Source of the DNA: Pseudorhodoplanes sp.
GTDB lineage: Bacteria > Pseudomonadota > Alphaproteobacteria > Rhizobiales > Xanthobacteraceae
Length of the DNA: 64,000 bases
Assembly: GCA_032027085.1 (NCBI GenBank)
Contig: JAVSMS010000001.1
Location: 4,904,361-4,968,360, forward strand
Direction: 5' to 3'
The translations under genes were made by a program, and so were the position numbers. The notes under the pieces are model-generated. The model searched no databases, was not told the origin of the DNA, and worked only from the letters and a program-made list of their open reading frames with translations. Position 1 is the first letter of the stretch. Each line of letters opens with the position of its first letter. Below, one piece after another: positions 17,615 to 26,895 of the stretch.

Positions 17615-18371
17615 GGCCGGCCTCGCCGAGATAAGCCGTCAGAACCGCGGGGTTTGTCCGGATTTCGGCCGGTGAGCCTTCGGCAATCTTCTTTCCGAAA
17701 TCCAGAACGATGATGAAATCCGCCGTATTCATCACGAGATTCATGTCGTGCTCGATCAGGACAACCTTGGTGCCGCCGCCGGCAATCGCCCGGATCAGCG
17801 CAGAGAGCCTCGCGGATTCCTCCGAATTCAGACCCGCCGCCGGTTCATCGAGCAACAACAGTTTCGGATCGGCGGCAAGACCGCGCGCGATCTCCAGGAG
17901 ACGCTGCTGCCCGTAAGGAAGAACCGACGCCTGCTGGTCCGCCTGGCCGGACAGTCCGACGCGGTCGAGCAACGTCCGCGCCGTCTCGTCAAGCGCAGCC
18001 TCCTGCTGGCGTGCCCAGCGCGGGCGGAAAACGGCCGACAGAATGCCGCCGCTGGTCCGCAAATGCCGGCCGACCTTCACATTCTCGATCGCGGGAAGAT
18101 CAGGAAAAAGCTGAACAAGCTGGAAGGTGCGCACGAGGCCGAGCGCCGCCACGTCTTCCGGCTTTGCGCCGGTGATGTCGCGACCGCCGAAGGTCACGCG
18201 GCCGGCGGTCGGCACATGGAAACCCGAAATCATGTTGAAGAGCGTGGTCTTGCCGGCGCCGTTCGGCCCGATGATCGCCGTCACGCCACGGTCCGGTATG
18301 TCGCAGCTCACGGAATCGACCGCGGTGAGTCCGCCAAACCGTTTCGTCAGGTTGTCGAGCTTGAGGGTCAT
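17607..18371 (-). CDS. livG: LivG-type ABC transporter ATPase
   Basis: A 254-residue ATPase. The start was placed at the ATG of MTLKLDNLTKRFGG, which overlaps the livM stop as ATGA; the longer open frame upstream is only overlap with livM. Walker A GPNGAGKTT (residues about 35-43), the LivG-type signature VLPYGQQRLLEIARG and Walker B LLLLDEPAAG are all intact. It also has the H-loop (LIEHDM). Works with LivF as a heterodimeric motor for the LivHM permease pair. Confidence 0.92.
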   Translation of the reverse strand: MTLKLDNLTKRFGGLTAVDSVSCDIPDRGVTAIIGPNGAGKTTLFNMISGFHVPTAGRVTFGGRDITGAKPEDVAALGLVRTFQLVQLFPDLPAIENVKVGRHLRTSGGILSAVFRPRWARQQEAALDETARTLLDRVGLSGQADQQASVLPYGQQRLLEIARGLAADPKLLLLDEPAAGLNSEESARLSALIRAIAGGGTKVVLIEHDMNLVMNTADFIIVLDFGKKIAEGSPAEIRTNPAVLTAYLGEAGHG

Positions 18372-19348
18372 GACGGCAACGCGCTTTTCCGGTCGCGCAT
18401 CAGGAGCGACGACAGCGACGCGATGCCCTTGGGCGCATAAATCAGCAGCAAGATCAGAACCGCACCATAGATCAGGTCCTGATAGTCCTTGAACTGCCGG
18501 AACATTTCCGGAAGCAGGCTGATCACGATGGCGCCGATCAGCGGCCCGACGATGGTCCCGATACCGCCGACATAGAGCATGGTGAAGGCAAGCACGACCA
18601 TGTGCATGCCGTAGACTTCCGGACTCACGAAACCGACGACATGCACGAAGAGCGAGCCGGCGAGCGCGGCATAGCCTGCCGAAATCAGGAATGACACGAG
18701 CTTGTAATGGGCGACGTCGATGCCGAGCGCGCGGGCGGCATCTTCGCTGCCGGCGACCGCGACAAAGGCTCGCCCGAGCCGCGAGTTGCGGATCCGCCAT
18801 GCGATGAAAAGCATGATGCAGGCGACAATGACCAGCAGCAGCAGCTGACTCTTCTCGGAGGTCACTTCGTAGCGGCCAATGCCGAGCGGCGGGATGCCGG
18901 AAATGCCCATATAGCCCTGGGTCACTGACTGCCAATGCACCGCGACTTCATAGACAATGAGGCCGACCGCAAGCGTCGCCATCGCAAGGTAATGGCCCTT
19001 GAGGCGCAGGGTCGGGTAGCCGATGAGCAGAGCGAAGGCGAGCGCGCCGGAAATGCCGATCGCCATGCCGACAAGCGGCTCCATGCCATAGGTGGTCGTC
19101 AGCACAGCCGATGTGTAGCCGCTGATCGCGGCGAAAGCGTTCTGCCCGAACGAAACCTGCCCGGCGAAGCCCATAAACACATTCAAGCCGGCCACGAAGA
19201 TCGCATAGATCAACGCAAAGGACATGACGGTGACGAGGTAGCCGCCGGAAAACCAGGCATAGGCGATCAATGCCGCACCAAGCAGCCACGGCGCCAGCGC
19301 CGCGATGCGTGCCGGTTCAAGCGAAGTAATATTGCGCGAGGTCGTCAT
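18368..19348 (-). CDS. livM: LivM-type ABC transporter permease
   Basis: A 326-residue permease of the LivM family, starting at MTTSRNITS; an upstream start 13 codons earlier is possible but is unlikely. Motifs NVFMGFAGQVSFGQNAF, YPTLRLKGHYLAMATL and GGIGTIVGPLIGA are typical. The ABC-coupling sequence EDAARALGID is present. Predicted about eight or nine membrane helices. It overlaps the upstream livF end by about 32 bp. Confidence 0.9.
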   Translation of the reverse strand: MTTSRNITSLEPARIAALAPWLLGAALIAYAWFSGGYLVTVMSFALIYAIFVAGLNVFMGFAGQVSFGQNAFAAISGYTSAVLTTTYGMEPLVGMAIGISGALAFALLIGYPTLRLKGHYLAMATLAVGLIVYEVAVHWQSVTQGYMGISGIPPLGIGRYEVTSEKSQLLLLVIVACIMLFIAWRIRNSRLGRAFVAVAGSEDAARALGIDVAHYKLVSFLISAGYAALAGSLFVHVVGFVSPEVYGMHMVVLAFTMLYVGGIGTIVGPLIGAIVISLLPEMFRQFKDYQDLIYGAVLILLLIYAPKGIASLSSLLMRDRKSALPS

Positions 19349-20042
19349 GGGACTTGATCTGGCGTGGATCGATTTCGGCAACGACACGGCCGACCGCGAA
19401 CAGATAGGCGCGATGCGCGAGTTTGAGCGCGAGCGGCGCCTTCTGCTCGACCAGGATCACCGGCAGTCCCTGTCGATTGAGTTCGCCGAGCGTCTCGAGA
19501 ATTTCCGACGTCACGCGGGGCGCGAGGCCGAGCGACGGCTCGTCGAGAAGCAGAATTTTCGGTTCGGCCATGAGAGCACGGCCCACCGCAAGCATCTGCT
19601 GTTCGCCGCCTGACAAAGAGCCGGAAGTCTGCGACAGGCGCTCCTTCAGGCGAGGAAACAGACCGAGCACCCGTTCCAGGCGGCGCTCGAATTCGGACTT
19701 GCTGTTGAGACGGTAGGCGCCGAGTTCAAGGTTTTCGCCAACGGTCATGGGACCGAAAATGCCGCGGCCTTCCGGAACGAGCACGACACCCCTGCCCGCC
19801 ACGGCGACCGGGTCGCGGCGCGGCAATGCTTCGCCCTGGAAGCGCACGGCGCCGGAATTGTCGACCAATCCCATGATCGCGCGCATCAGGGTTGATTTGC
19901 CGGCGCCGTTCGGCCCCAGCACGGCGACGAGTTCACCGGCGCCGACCTGGATATCCGTCCGGTGCAGAGCCTCGACGCGCCCGTAGCGCGCCGAGATCCC
20001 GTCCGTTTCCAGTATCCTGTCTCTCGCCGGCGACGCGGTCAC
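19317..20042 (-). CDS. livF: LivF-type ABC transporter ATPase
   Basis: A 241-residue ATPase starting at a GTG that overlaps the stop of the binding-protein gene (GTGA). Walker A GPNGAGKST, signature SLSGGEQQMLAVGRAL and Walker B ILLLDEPSLGL are intact, as is the H-loop in ILVEQKA. It powers the LivHM permease together with LivG. Typical length. Confidence 0.93.
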   Translation of the reverse strand: MTASPARDRILETDGISARYGRVEALHRTDIQVGAGELVAVLGPNGAGKSTLMRAIMGLVDNSGAVRFQGEALPRRDPVAVAGRGVVLVPEGRGIFGPMTVGENLELGAYRLNSKSEFERRLERVLGLFPRLKERLSQTSGSLSGGEQQMLAVGRALMAEPKILLLDEPSLGLAPRVTSEILETLGELNRQGLPVILVEQKAPLALKLAHRAYLFAVGRVVAEIDPRQIKSHDDLAQYYFA

Positions 20043-21178
20043 TTGGCCAGCCTGACCTTGCCGTCGATGATGGTGGCCAAGAGCAGCGGATTTTCCGTGA
20101 TGCCCTGGTGATTGTCAGGCGCGAACTTGTAGAGGCCGGTCGTGCCCTGGAAGTTGCTCAATGTTTCAATGGCGTCACGAACTTTCGGTCCGTCGAAGGA
20201 TTTCGCCTTCTCGATCGCCGCCTTGGTGATCATGACGGCGTCCCAGCCGCGCCCGGCCCAGTTCGGATCGCGATCCTTGTGCTTGGCGCGCCAGGGCGTG
20301 AGGAACTTGCCAATCTCGGCTTTCAGCGGACCCTCCGGCAGCGCGTCATAGACCTGCGAGGGCGAGGCAACAAAGAAGAACTTGTCTCCCAGCACCTCCG
20401 CCACCGGCCGGAACACTGCGATGTCCTCGAGACTGGTGAGCAGCAGCATGTCCAGACCAAGCTGCTTGATGTTCTTCGCTGCGGTCAGCGTCGTGCCGCC
20501 GAGGCCGATCTTCAGGATGGCACGGGCGCCGGCCGCATGCATCTTGCTGATCTGCACGCTCAAATCGGCGTCGTCCTGCTTGTATTGCTCGATGCCGACA
20601 ATCTCGAGGCCGTAACTTGCCGCGCTTTTTTCAGCCGCCTGCTTTTGCAGATTGGCATAAGGAGTCGGATCGTGCAGCACGCCGATTTTCTTGATCTGCG
20701 TCTTGTCTTTCAGATAGGCAAGACGGGTCTCCACCTCGAAGCGGGGCGGCGGAATGGTGGTGAACGCCCATTTCACATGATCGGGCTGCTGCGGCAGAAT
20801 CGAGCAAAGCACCATCGGAATTTGCGCGCGCACGACGAGCCCGGCGGCCGCGAAATTGCCGGCCGAGACGCAGCCGCTGGTGAACACCTCGGCCTTGTCG
20901 GAAATCATCTTCCGATAGACCGTCACGGCTTCCTGCGGCTCGGAGCGATTGTCCTCGGTGATGACCTGGATTTTCCGGCCCATGATGCCGCCCTTGGCGT
21001 TGATCGCTTCGGCGGCGATTTCCACGCCATCGCGCCAGGCTCGGTCGACGGTCGCGGCATAGCCGGTGAGGCCGGCGGAAATTCCAATCTTGTAGACATC
21101 CTGGGCATTGGACGGCGTTGCGAGTGCGAGCAACGCGCATCCCACGCCCAATGCACTGAACAGCGTTTTTATTCTCAT
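20039..21178 (-). CDS. Liv-type periplasmic substrate-binding protein
   Basis: A 379-residue periplasmic binding protein with a signal peptide (residues 1-25, cleaving after SNA). It has the Peripla_BP_6/LivK-type organisation, beginning KIGISAGLTGYAATVDRAWRDG and continuing with a second alpha/beta domain. It lies between hyuB and livF in the same transcription unit, so it supplies the LivFGHM importer. The substrate is probably that of the hydantoinase/oxoprolinase enzymes rather than a branched-chain amino acid (inference). Confidence 0.9.
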   Translation of the reverse strand: MRIKTLFSALGVGCALLALATPSNAQDVYKIGISAGLTGYAATVDRAWRDGVEIAAEAINAKGGIMGRKIQVITEDNRSEPQEAVTVYRKMISDKAEVFTSGCVSAGNFAAAGLVVRAQIPMVLCSILPQQPDHVKWAFTTIPPPRFEVETRLAYLKDKTQIKKIGVLHDPTPYANLQKQAAEKSAASYGLEIVGIEQYKQDDADLSVQISKMHAAGARAILKIGLGGTTLTAAKNIKQLGLDMLLLTSLEDIAVFRPVAEVLGDKFFFVASPSQVYDALPEGPLKAEIGKFLTPWRAKHKDRDPNWAGRGWDAVMITKAAIEKAKSFDGPKVRDAIETLSNFQGTTGLYKFAPDNHQGITENPLLLATIIDGKVRLAK

Positions 21179-21202
21179 GATCTTCCTCCCTTCATCGTCA
21201 AC

Positions 21203-22762
21203 TCAAGCCGGCGGGCCGTAGCCGCCGCCGCCCGGCGTTTCGAGCAACACCACATCTCCGGGTTCCATGGTGAGCTTGCGAGCCTCGCTCACGGATTTTC
21301 CGTTCACCAGAAATTTCCCGGCGTCGCCGGTGCCACCCCCGCCGATGCCATCAGGCCCCGCATCGAGCCTGCTCGGCACTGCATTCAGCAGCCATTGATC
21401 TCGGGTGCGCATGTGAAACTGGATCGATTGGCCGTCGCCACCGCGCATGCGGCCGGCGCCACCCGAGCCAATGCGCAATTCCTTGCGGTCGAACACGATG
21501 GGCATGGTGGCTTCAAGAATTTCGACCGGCACGGCGGCGACGCCGGTCGGATAGCAGGTGGCGCTCGGGCCGGGCTTGGTCGCCCGCGCACCCATGCCGC
21601 CCGAATAATTGAACATCGAGGATGTGAAGGGCTCGCCGTCCTCGCGGCGGCCCTGGATCTGGATGGTCCAGACCGCGCCCGAACCTTCGGCAAGAACCTT
21701 GTCCGGCATCACCTGATAGAGCGCCTTGAGGATCGGCATCGGCACATACATGCCGACCACATGGCGTGCATTGACTGGTGCGGGGTATTTGCAATTGACG
21801 ATCGAGCCTTCCGGGGCAACGACCTTGATCGGCGCAAGGCTGCCGGTGTTGTTCGGCAGATCGGGATTGAGACACGAGCGCACGGCGAAGGTGGAATAGG
21901 CGTGCGTGTAGTTGAGCACGACATTGATGCCGGTCGTGGTCTGCGGCGAAGATCCAGTGAAATCGACAGTGATCTCGGCCGCCTTGGCATCGACCGTGAC
22001 GGCCGTCTTCAAAGTGATGATCTGGCCGCCGGGGACGTCAAACCTGCTTTCGCCGAGATAGGTTCCTGGCTTGAGCTTGCGGATTTCATTGCGCGTTGCT
22101 TCTTCCGAACGATTGATGACCTCGTCCGACAGCCCCTCAATATCCGGCAGATCGTGCCGGCGGCACATTGCGATCAGCCGCTCGCTCGCCGCCTGCCCGC
22201 TCGATACTTGCGCGGCAAGATCGCCGAACACGGCATCGGGTGTTCGCACATTGGCACGTATGATGGCGTGCAGAACCTCATTCGGAATGCCGCGCTCGTA
22301 AAGCTTGAGCGGCGGAATGTAGAGACCCTCCTCGTGCACGTCGCGCGCACCCGCGCCGATGCCGTAACCGCCGATATCGGTATGATGAATTGTCGAGCCG
22401 ATATAGGCGAGCAGCTTGTCGCCGTCATAGATCGGCGTCAGCACGGTGATGTCGAAGAAATGGCCGGCGGAGAGCCAGGGATCGTTGGTGATCAGGACAT
22501 CGCCCGGCTCGATTCGGTTGTTGAAGATGCGCGCAAGATGCGCGCCGGCAAAGGCGAGTGAATTGATGTGGCCGGGCGTTCCGGTATTGGCCTGCGCAAC
22601 CATGCGGCCGCGGCGGTCGAACAATGCGCAGGCAAGATCTCCGGCTTCGCGCACGATCGGGCTGAACGCGATGCGCTGCAGAGCCTTGGCGCGCTCGGTT
22701 ACAATCCCGATCAGATTGGACCAGAGAATTTCAAGCTCGACGCCGTCCATCGCGTTTCTCAC
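21203..22762 (-). CDS. hyuB: Hydantoinase B/oxoprolinase subunit
   Basis: A 519-residue subunit of the hydantoinase B/oxoprolinase family. It begins MRNAMDGVELEILWSNLIGIVTE, and carries family-typical stretches such as DPWLSAGHFFDITVLTP, HHTDIGG and GGGYGPPA at the C-terminus. It pairs with HyuA for ATP-dependent opening of a cyclic amide such as hydantoin or 5-oxoproline, or for carboxylation in the related acetophenone carboxylase group. Length is typical. The start overlaps the hyuA stop by 4 bp (ATGA). Confidence 0.92.
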   Translation of the reverse strand: MRNAMDGVELEILWSNLIGIVTERAKALQRIAFSPIVREAGDLACALFDRRGRMVAQANTGTPGHINSLAFAGAHLARIFNNRIEPGDVLITNDPWLSAGHFFDITVLTPIYDGDKLLAYIGSTIHHTDIGGYGIGAGARDVHEEGLYIPPLKLYERGIPNEVLHAIIRANVRTPDAVFGDLAAQVSSGQAASERLIAMCRRHDLPDIEGLSDEVINRSEEATRNEIRKLKPGTYLGESRFDVPGGQIITLKTAVTVDAKAAEITVDFTGSSPQTTTGINVVLNYTHAYSTFAVRSCLNPDLPNNTGSLAPIKVVAPEGSIVNCKYPAPVNARHVVGMYVPMPILKALYQVMPDKVLAEGSGAVWTIQIQGRREDGEPFTSSMFNYSGGMGARATKPGPSATCYPTGVAAVPVEILEATMPIVFDRKELRIGSGGAGRMRGGDGQSIQFHMRTRDQWLLNAVPSRLDAGPDGIGGGGTGDAGKFLVNGKSVSEARKLTMEPGDVVLLETPGGGGYGPPA

Positions 22763-24831
22763 GACACCACCTGCTTGCGCGCAACGATACAGCCGACGAC
22801 GTCGATCTCCGCGACCCAGCCCGGAGGCAACGCGGTTGTGGTTTCGCGCTCTTCAATAATTGCAGGGCCCACGATCGACTGGCCCACGGCCAGGTCTTTT
22901 CGCGCAAAGACCGGCACATCGGCATTAAGGTCCCAGGCGTCAACGTGCCGCGTGCGGTTCGGCCGACCTGGCGTGGCCGGCAATCTCGCGGCGGCATGAA
23001 ACGGCACCTTCGGGCCGCGCGCCGTCAGCCGCCAGGATACAAGTTCGATCGGAACATGCGAGGGGTTGACGCCGTAGAGCTTGCGGTACTCGCTTTCAAA
23101 CTCGGCCGAAATGTCCTGCGTCGAACGCTGCGACCGCGGATCGGCGGAGAATGTCACCGTCAGCTCGTTCTGCTGGCCGAAATAGCGGAGGTCCGCACCG
23201 AAAACCAGCGTGACATCTTCCGGCGCGCATCCGGCTTCGCGCAAAGCCGCCTTCGCCTCCGCGATCATCTGGTTCAGCGTTCTGCCCGCGCGCTCCCAGT
23301 CAAGGTCCATCAGCTTGACCAGATCGCTGTGCACCAGATCGAGCCGCACCGGCGTCACCAAAGTTCCGAAGGCCGACAGCACGCTTGATTGCGGCGGAAT
23401 GATCACGGTGCTGCTCTGCAGGAGCGTGGCCACCCCGCAGGCATGGATTGGGCCGGCTCCGCCGAAGGCGAAAAGCGGAAGCCCGCGATAGTCGACGCCG
23501 CGATCGGTGGCATGCGTGCGCGCGGCGGAGGCCATGGCTTCTGTCACCACGCGAAAAATCCCGCGCGCCGTCTGCACCCCGGTCAGACCGAGTTCGCCCG
23601 CCAGGCGGCCCACCACGGCGCACGCCGCTGCCGCATCGAGCTTCATGTCGCCGCCAAGGAAATTGTCGGCATCGAGCAACCCGAGAACCAGATCGGCATC
23701 GGTGACTGTCGGATTTTGTCCGCCACGGCCATAGCAGGCCGGTCCTGGATCAGACCCTGCGCTTTCCGGGCCGACCTTCAGCAGGCCGAGAGAATCCACA
23801 TGCGCAATGCTGCCGCCGCCGGCACCGATCTCGATCATGTCGATCGAGGGCACCGTCACCGGCAGGCCACTGCCCTCCTTGAAGCGATAGCGGCGATCGA
23901 CTTCGAACAGCCCGGTGACCAGAGGTTGCCGGTCCTCGATGAGACAGGCTTTGGCCGTCGTGCCGCCCATGTCGAAGGACATCAGGCGGTCGATGCCGAG
24001 CACCTCGGCGTAATGGCACGCAGCCAGCGCACCGGCCGCCGGGCCGCTTTCGATCATGCGCACGGGATTGCGGCCCGCCGTGTCGGCGCCGACAATGCCG
24101 CCCGAACTCAGCATGATCAGCGGCGAATTGGCATAGCCGTCACTCTTCAGACGCTCGCACAGCCGGCGCAGATACGGCTGAGAAATCGGCATCGTATAAG
24201 CGTTGACGGTCGCGGTCGACGCGCGCGGGTATTCCCGGATCTGCGGTGCGACGTCGGACGATGTGCAGATGAAGACGTCCGGCAGCAGCTTGCCGAGTTC
24301 GCGCGCCACGACCAGTTCGTTTTCGGGATTGGCGAAGCTGTTCAGGAAACAAATGGCGACGGCACGGGCGCCTTTGTCGGCGAGTTCTCTCGCCAGGGCC
24401 TTGATGTCGGCCATGTCCGGCTTGCACAGAATGGTGCCGTCCGACAGTGTCCGTTCCGCGACGCCGAACGTCATGTCCCGCGGCACCAGCGGATCGGGAA
24501 ATTCGATCTGCGGATCGTACATCTCGTAGCGGTGCTCGTTGCGGATGACGAGCACATCGCGGAATCCTTCGGTAACCACCAAGGCGGTCGGCAGGCCCTT
24601 GCGTTCAATCAGCGCGTTGGTGACGACCGTCGTGGCGTGCACGACCACGCCGTCGATCGATTGCGGCTTGGCGCGGGCTTTCGACAGCACCGACTCGACG
24701 CCGCGGAAAAACCCAACGAGCAGATCGTCATGCGTGGTCAGGGTCTTGTCGACGGTGAGAACGCCGTCATCACCCCGCAGGACAATGTCCGTGAAGGTTC
24801 CGCCGATATCGACTGCAAGAGAAAAGGACAT
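22759..24831 (-). CDS. hyuA: Hydantoinase A/oxoprolinase subunit
   Basis: A 690-residue subunit of the hydantoinase A family. The start is the ATG of MSFSLAVDIGGTFTD, two bases after the iclR stop; a GTG 15 bp upstream is an alternative. The N-terminal phosphate-binding stretch DIGGTFTDIVL and the segments MSFDMGGTTAKACLI and GAGGGSIAHVD mark the ATPase-like fold. Functions with HyuB. The substrate cannot be decided: N-methylhydantoin, 5-oxoproline or an aromatic ketone are all possible in this family. Confidence 0.92.
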   Translation of the reverse strand: MSFSLAVDIGGTFTDIVLRGDDGVLTVDKTLTTHDDLLVGFFRGVESVLSKARAKPQSIDGVVVHATTVVTNALIERKGLPTALVVTEGFRDVLVIRNEHRYEMYDPQIEFPDPLVPRDMTFGVAERTLSDGTILCKPDMADIKALARELADKGARAVAICFLNSFANPENELVVARELGKLLPDVFICTSSDVAPQIREYPRASTATVNAYTMPISQPYLRRLCERLKSDGYANSPLIMLSSGGIVGADTAGRNPVRMIESGPAAGALAACHYAEVLGIDRLMSFDMGGTTAKACLIEDRQPLVTGLFEVDRRYRFKEGSGLPVTVPSIDMIEIGAGGGSIAHVDSLGLLKVGPESAGSDPGPACYGRGGQNPTVTDADLVLGLLDADNFLGGDMKLDAAAACAVVGRLAGELGLTGVQTARGIFRVVTEAMASAARTHATDRGVDYRGLPLFAFGGAGPIHACGVATLLQSSTVIIPPQSSVLSAFGTLVTPVRLDLVHSDLVKLMDLDWERAGRTLNQMIAEAKAALREAGCAPEDVTLVFGADLRYFGQQNELTVTFSADPRSQRSTQDISAEFESEYRKLYGVNPSHVPIELVSWRLTARGPKVPFHAAARLPATPGRPNRTRHVDAWDLNADVPVFARKDLAVGQSIVGPAIIEERETTTALPPGWVAEIDVVGCIVARKQVVS

Positions 24832-24833
24832 CT

Positions 24834-25676
24834 TCACGCCTTCCACCCGAGCGCACGCGAAATCCGCTGCGCTGCGGCCAAAACTTCATTGACCAGCGCG
24901 TCGCTCGGCCGGTCAGGAATGAACTGTGTCGATCCAACGATGGCGATCGATCCGACCAGACGGTTGGTGTGGTCGAAGACCGGCGCCGCGATCGTGTTCA
25001 CGCCGGTCACCGTCTGATTGGGAGCCGTCGCCCAGCCGCGCTTCTTCACCGCACGGACTTCATTTTCCAGCGCCTTCGCATCGGTCAGCGTATGCGGCGT
25101 CCACGCCTTGCGTGGGCGGCCCAGCACCTGTTGCAACAGTTCCGACGGCCCAAATGCGAGCCAGGTCTTTCCATGCGCGCTAGCATGCAGGTCGAAGCGG
25201 GTACCGGGGCGCGTTGCGAATTCGACGATGGTGTGACCGTGCACCAGGTCAAGCACTACCAGCTCGCCATCGATCAGCGCGCACAGCGAGATCGCCTGAT
25301 GTGTCGTGTCGCGCAGGCGCATCAGCTCCTTGCGCGCCACGCCGGCAATCTCAAAATGACTGCGGGCGGATTCACCGAGCACCATCAGCTTCACGCCGAC
25401 AGCGTAACGTCCTGTCACCTCGTCGCGCCGCACGAAACCGTGCCGCGCAAGTCCCTGCAGGTGCCGATACACCGTCGCCTTCGACGCCGAGAAAGTATTG
25501 GCAATCGTCGTCAGCGCAATCGGCTGACCCTGTCCGGCCAGGAATTCGAGGATGCGCAACGCAAGGTCAAGCGTGCCGGTCTCGCTCTTGACCGGTGTTG
25601 CCGCGCGCGCTCGTGGACGCCGCTCGAGACCGCCGGAGGCAGCAAGACCAAGGTTCGGTGCCGTAACTTGTTTCAT
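24834..25676 (-). CDS. IclR family regulator of the hyu-liv operon
   Basis: A 280-residue IclR protein. A winged helix-turn-helix lies at about 35-95 (ANTFSASKATVYRHLQGLARHG) and a ligand-sensing domain follows. It is the first gene of the leftward hydantoinase/Liv operon, with hyuA two bases downstream. A near-perfect palindrome lies immediately before the ATG, so autoregulation is likely. It probably responds to the substrate or an intermediate of the HyuAB pathway (inference). Confidence 0.9.
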   Translation of the reverse strand: MKQVTAPNLGLAASGGLERRPRARAATPVKSETGTLDLALRILEFLAGQGQPIALTTIANTFSASKATVYRHLQGLARHGFVRRDEVTGRYAVGVKLMVLGESARSHFEIAGVARKELMRLRDTTHQAISLCALIDGELVVLDLVHGHTIVEFATRPGTRFDLHASAHGKTWLAFGPSELLQQVLGRPRKAWTPHTLTDAKALENEVRAVKKRGWATAPNQTVTGVNTIAAPVFDHTNRLVGSIAIVGSTQFIPDRPSDALVNEVLAAAQRISRALGWKA

Positions 25677-25677
25677 T

Positions 25678-25698
25678 ATTCAAAACTCTGTTTTGAAT
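25678..25698. promoter_or_regulatory. Palindromic IclR operator candidate
   Basis: A 21-bp perfect inverted repeat with arms ATTCAAAAC and GTTTTGAAT around a TCT spacer. It ends two bases before the iclR ATG (on the leftward strand), so a regulator bound here would block transcription of the whole iclR-hyu-liv-cupin operon. The palindrome is seen directly; assignment to this IclR protein is inference from position. Confidence 0.6.
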
Positions 25699-25706
25699 TC
25701 TGGAAC

Positions 25707-25735
25707 AACGATGACCACTGAAAATGAAATGTCAA
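25707..25735 (-). promoter_or_regulatory. Candidate sigma-70 promoter of the iclR-hyu-liv operon
   Basis: TTGACA occurs on the leftward strand at 25730-25735. A hexamer ATCGTT lies 17 bp further on, a poor match to -10. The palindrome at 25678-25698 lies just downstream of this. Weak support. Confidence 0.3.
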
Positions 25736-25878
25736 TTTGAGAATGTTGTGCGGCGCAAAACGGTCGACGCTGCGGCCGCCACGGAATGATTTCCGTCCAG
25801 AAGCTTTGCAGACTCGATGACAACAGGCGCGACGACTTTGTCGCCGCGCCCTGCTTCACTCAAACGAGCATTCCTGCG

Positions 25879-26850
25879 TCAGAAAGAAATATTGGCGGCC
25901 TTGACGATCGGCGACCACTTCTCGATTTCGTCGGCGACAAATTTCTTCAAGTCGGCCGGCGTTCCGCCTGCGCTCTGCACTCCAAGCTTGCTGAACAGAT
26001 CCTTCGCCTTGCTCGTCTTCAAAAAAGCGTTTGCCGCGGCATTGAGCTTTGCGACGACGTCAGGTGGTGTGCCTGCCGGCGCCAGCAGCGCGTACCAGAC
26101 CGACGCTTCGAAACCCGGAAGACCGGACTCAGCAACAGTCGGCACATCGGGCAAACCAGGCCAGCGGCTGGTGCCGGCAATGGCCAGCGCGCGCAACTTT
26201 CCTTCCTTCACGTTGCTGACATAAGGCGCCATCGAATCCATCGCGACATCGATATGTCCGCCCAACAGATCATTGATGATCGCGGCGCTACCGCGATACT
26301 GAATGCCGCCCATCTTCACCTGCGCGCGCTGCTGGAACAATTCGCCGGTGATATGGCCGAGCGTGCCATTGCCGGGATAGCCCGCATTCAGCTTGCCGGG
26401 ATTTGCCTTCAGATAATCGGTCAGCTCCTTCAGCGACTTCGCCGGCACACTCGGATTGGCTGCGATGATGACCGGCGACTTGCCGATCAGCACGATCGGC
26501 TCGAAATCCTTCTGCGGGTCGAAAGTCAGGTTCTTGTACATCAGCTTGTTGGTCGCCGCAGGACCGGTGGTCGCGAACAGGATGGTGTGACCGTCTGGGT
26601 CTGCCTTCGCGACCGACCCGGCGCCGAGATTGCCGCCCGCCCCGCCCTGATTGTCGACAACGACAGGTTTGCCGATCGCGCCCGCGATATCCTCGGCGAC
26701 CGCGCGCGCGAGAATGTCGGAGGTCGTGCCGCTGGTGAAGGGCACGACGAACTTCACCTCGCGCGCGGGCCAAGTCTGCGCATTAGCCTGCGGAGACGTG
26801 AATGCAACGGCGCCGGCGAATGCCAGCCAGACATATCTTAAAGCACCCAT
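25879..26850 (-). CDS. Tripartite tricarboxylate (Bug) binding protein 1
   Basis: A 323-residue exported binding protein of the Bug/TctC family. Two adjacent ATGs precede the gene; the second is preferred because GGGAGG stands five bases before it. A signal peptide covers about residues 1-24 (ending NAQ). Family hallmarks are WPxRxVxFVVPF, the PGGAGGN loop and the C-terminal KWSPIVKAANISF. There are no TctA/TctB membrane genes in the window, so it is an orphan that must use a distant transporter or serve as a sensor. It is the last gene of the DUF6282 operon. Confidence 0.9.
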   Translation of the reverse strand: MGALRYVWLAFAGAVAFTSPQANAQTWPAREVKFVVPFTSGTTSDILARAVAEDIAGAIGKPVVVDNQGGAGGNLGAGSVAKADPDGHTILFATTGPAATNKLMYKNLTFDPQKDFEPIVLIGKSPVIIAANPSVPAKSLKELTDYLKANPGKLNAGYPGNGTLGHITGELFQQRAQVKMGGIQYRGSAAIINDLLGGHIDVAMDSMAPYVSNVKEGKLRALAIAGTSRWPGLPDVPTVAESGLPGFEASVWYALLAPAGTPPDVVAKLNAAANAFLKTSKAKDLFSKLGVQSAGGTPADLKKFVADEIEKWSPIVKAANISF

Positions 26851-26895
26851 CATTTCCTCCCTGGTTGTTGCGCCCGATTCCGGGCGTCTCAACGG

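Noticed and set aside
18372..18935. N-terminal extension of livG
   Set aside because: The reading frame is inside livM and shows no protein-family similarity.
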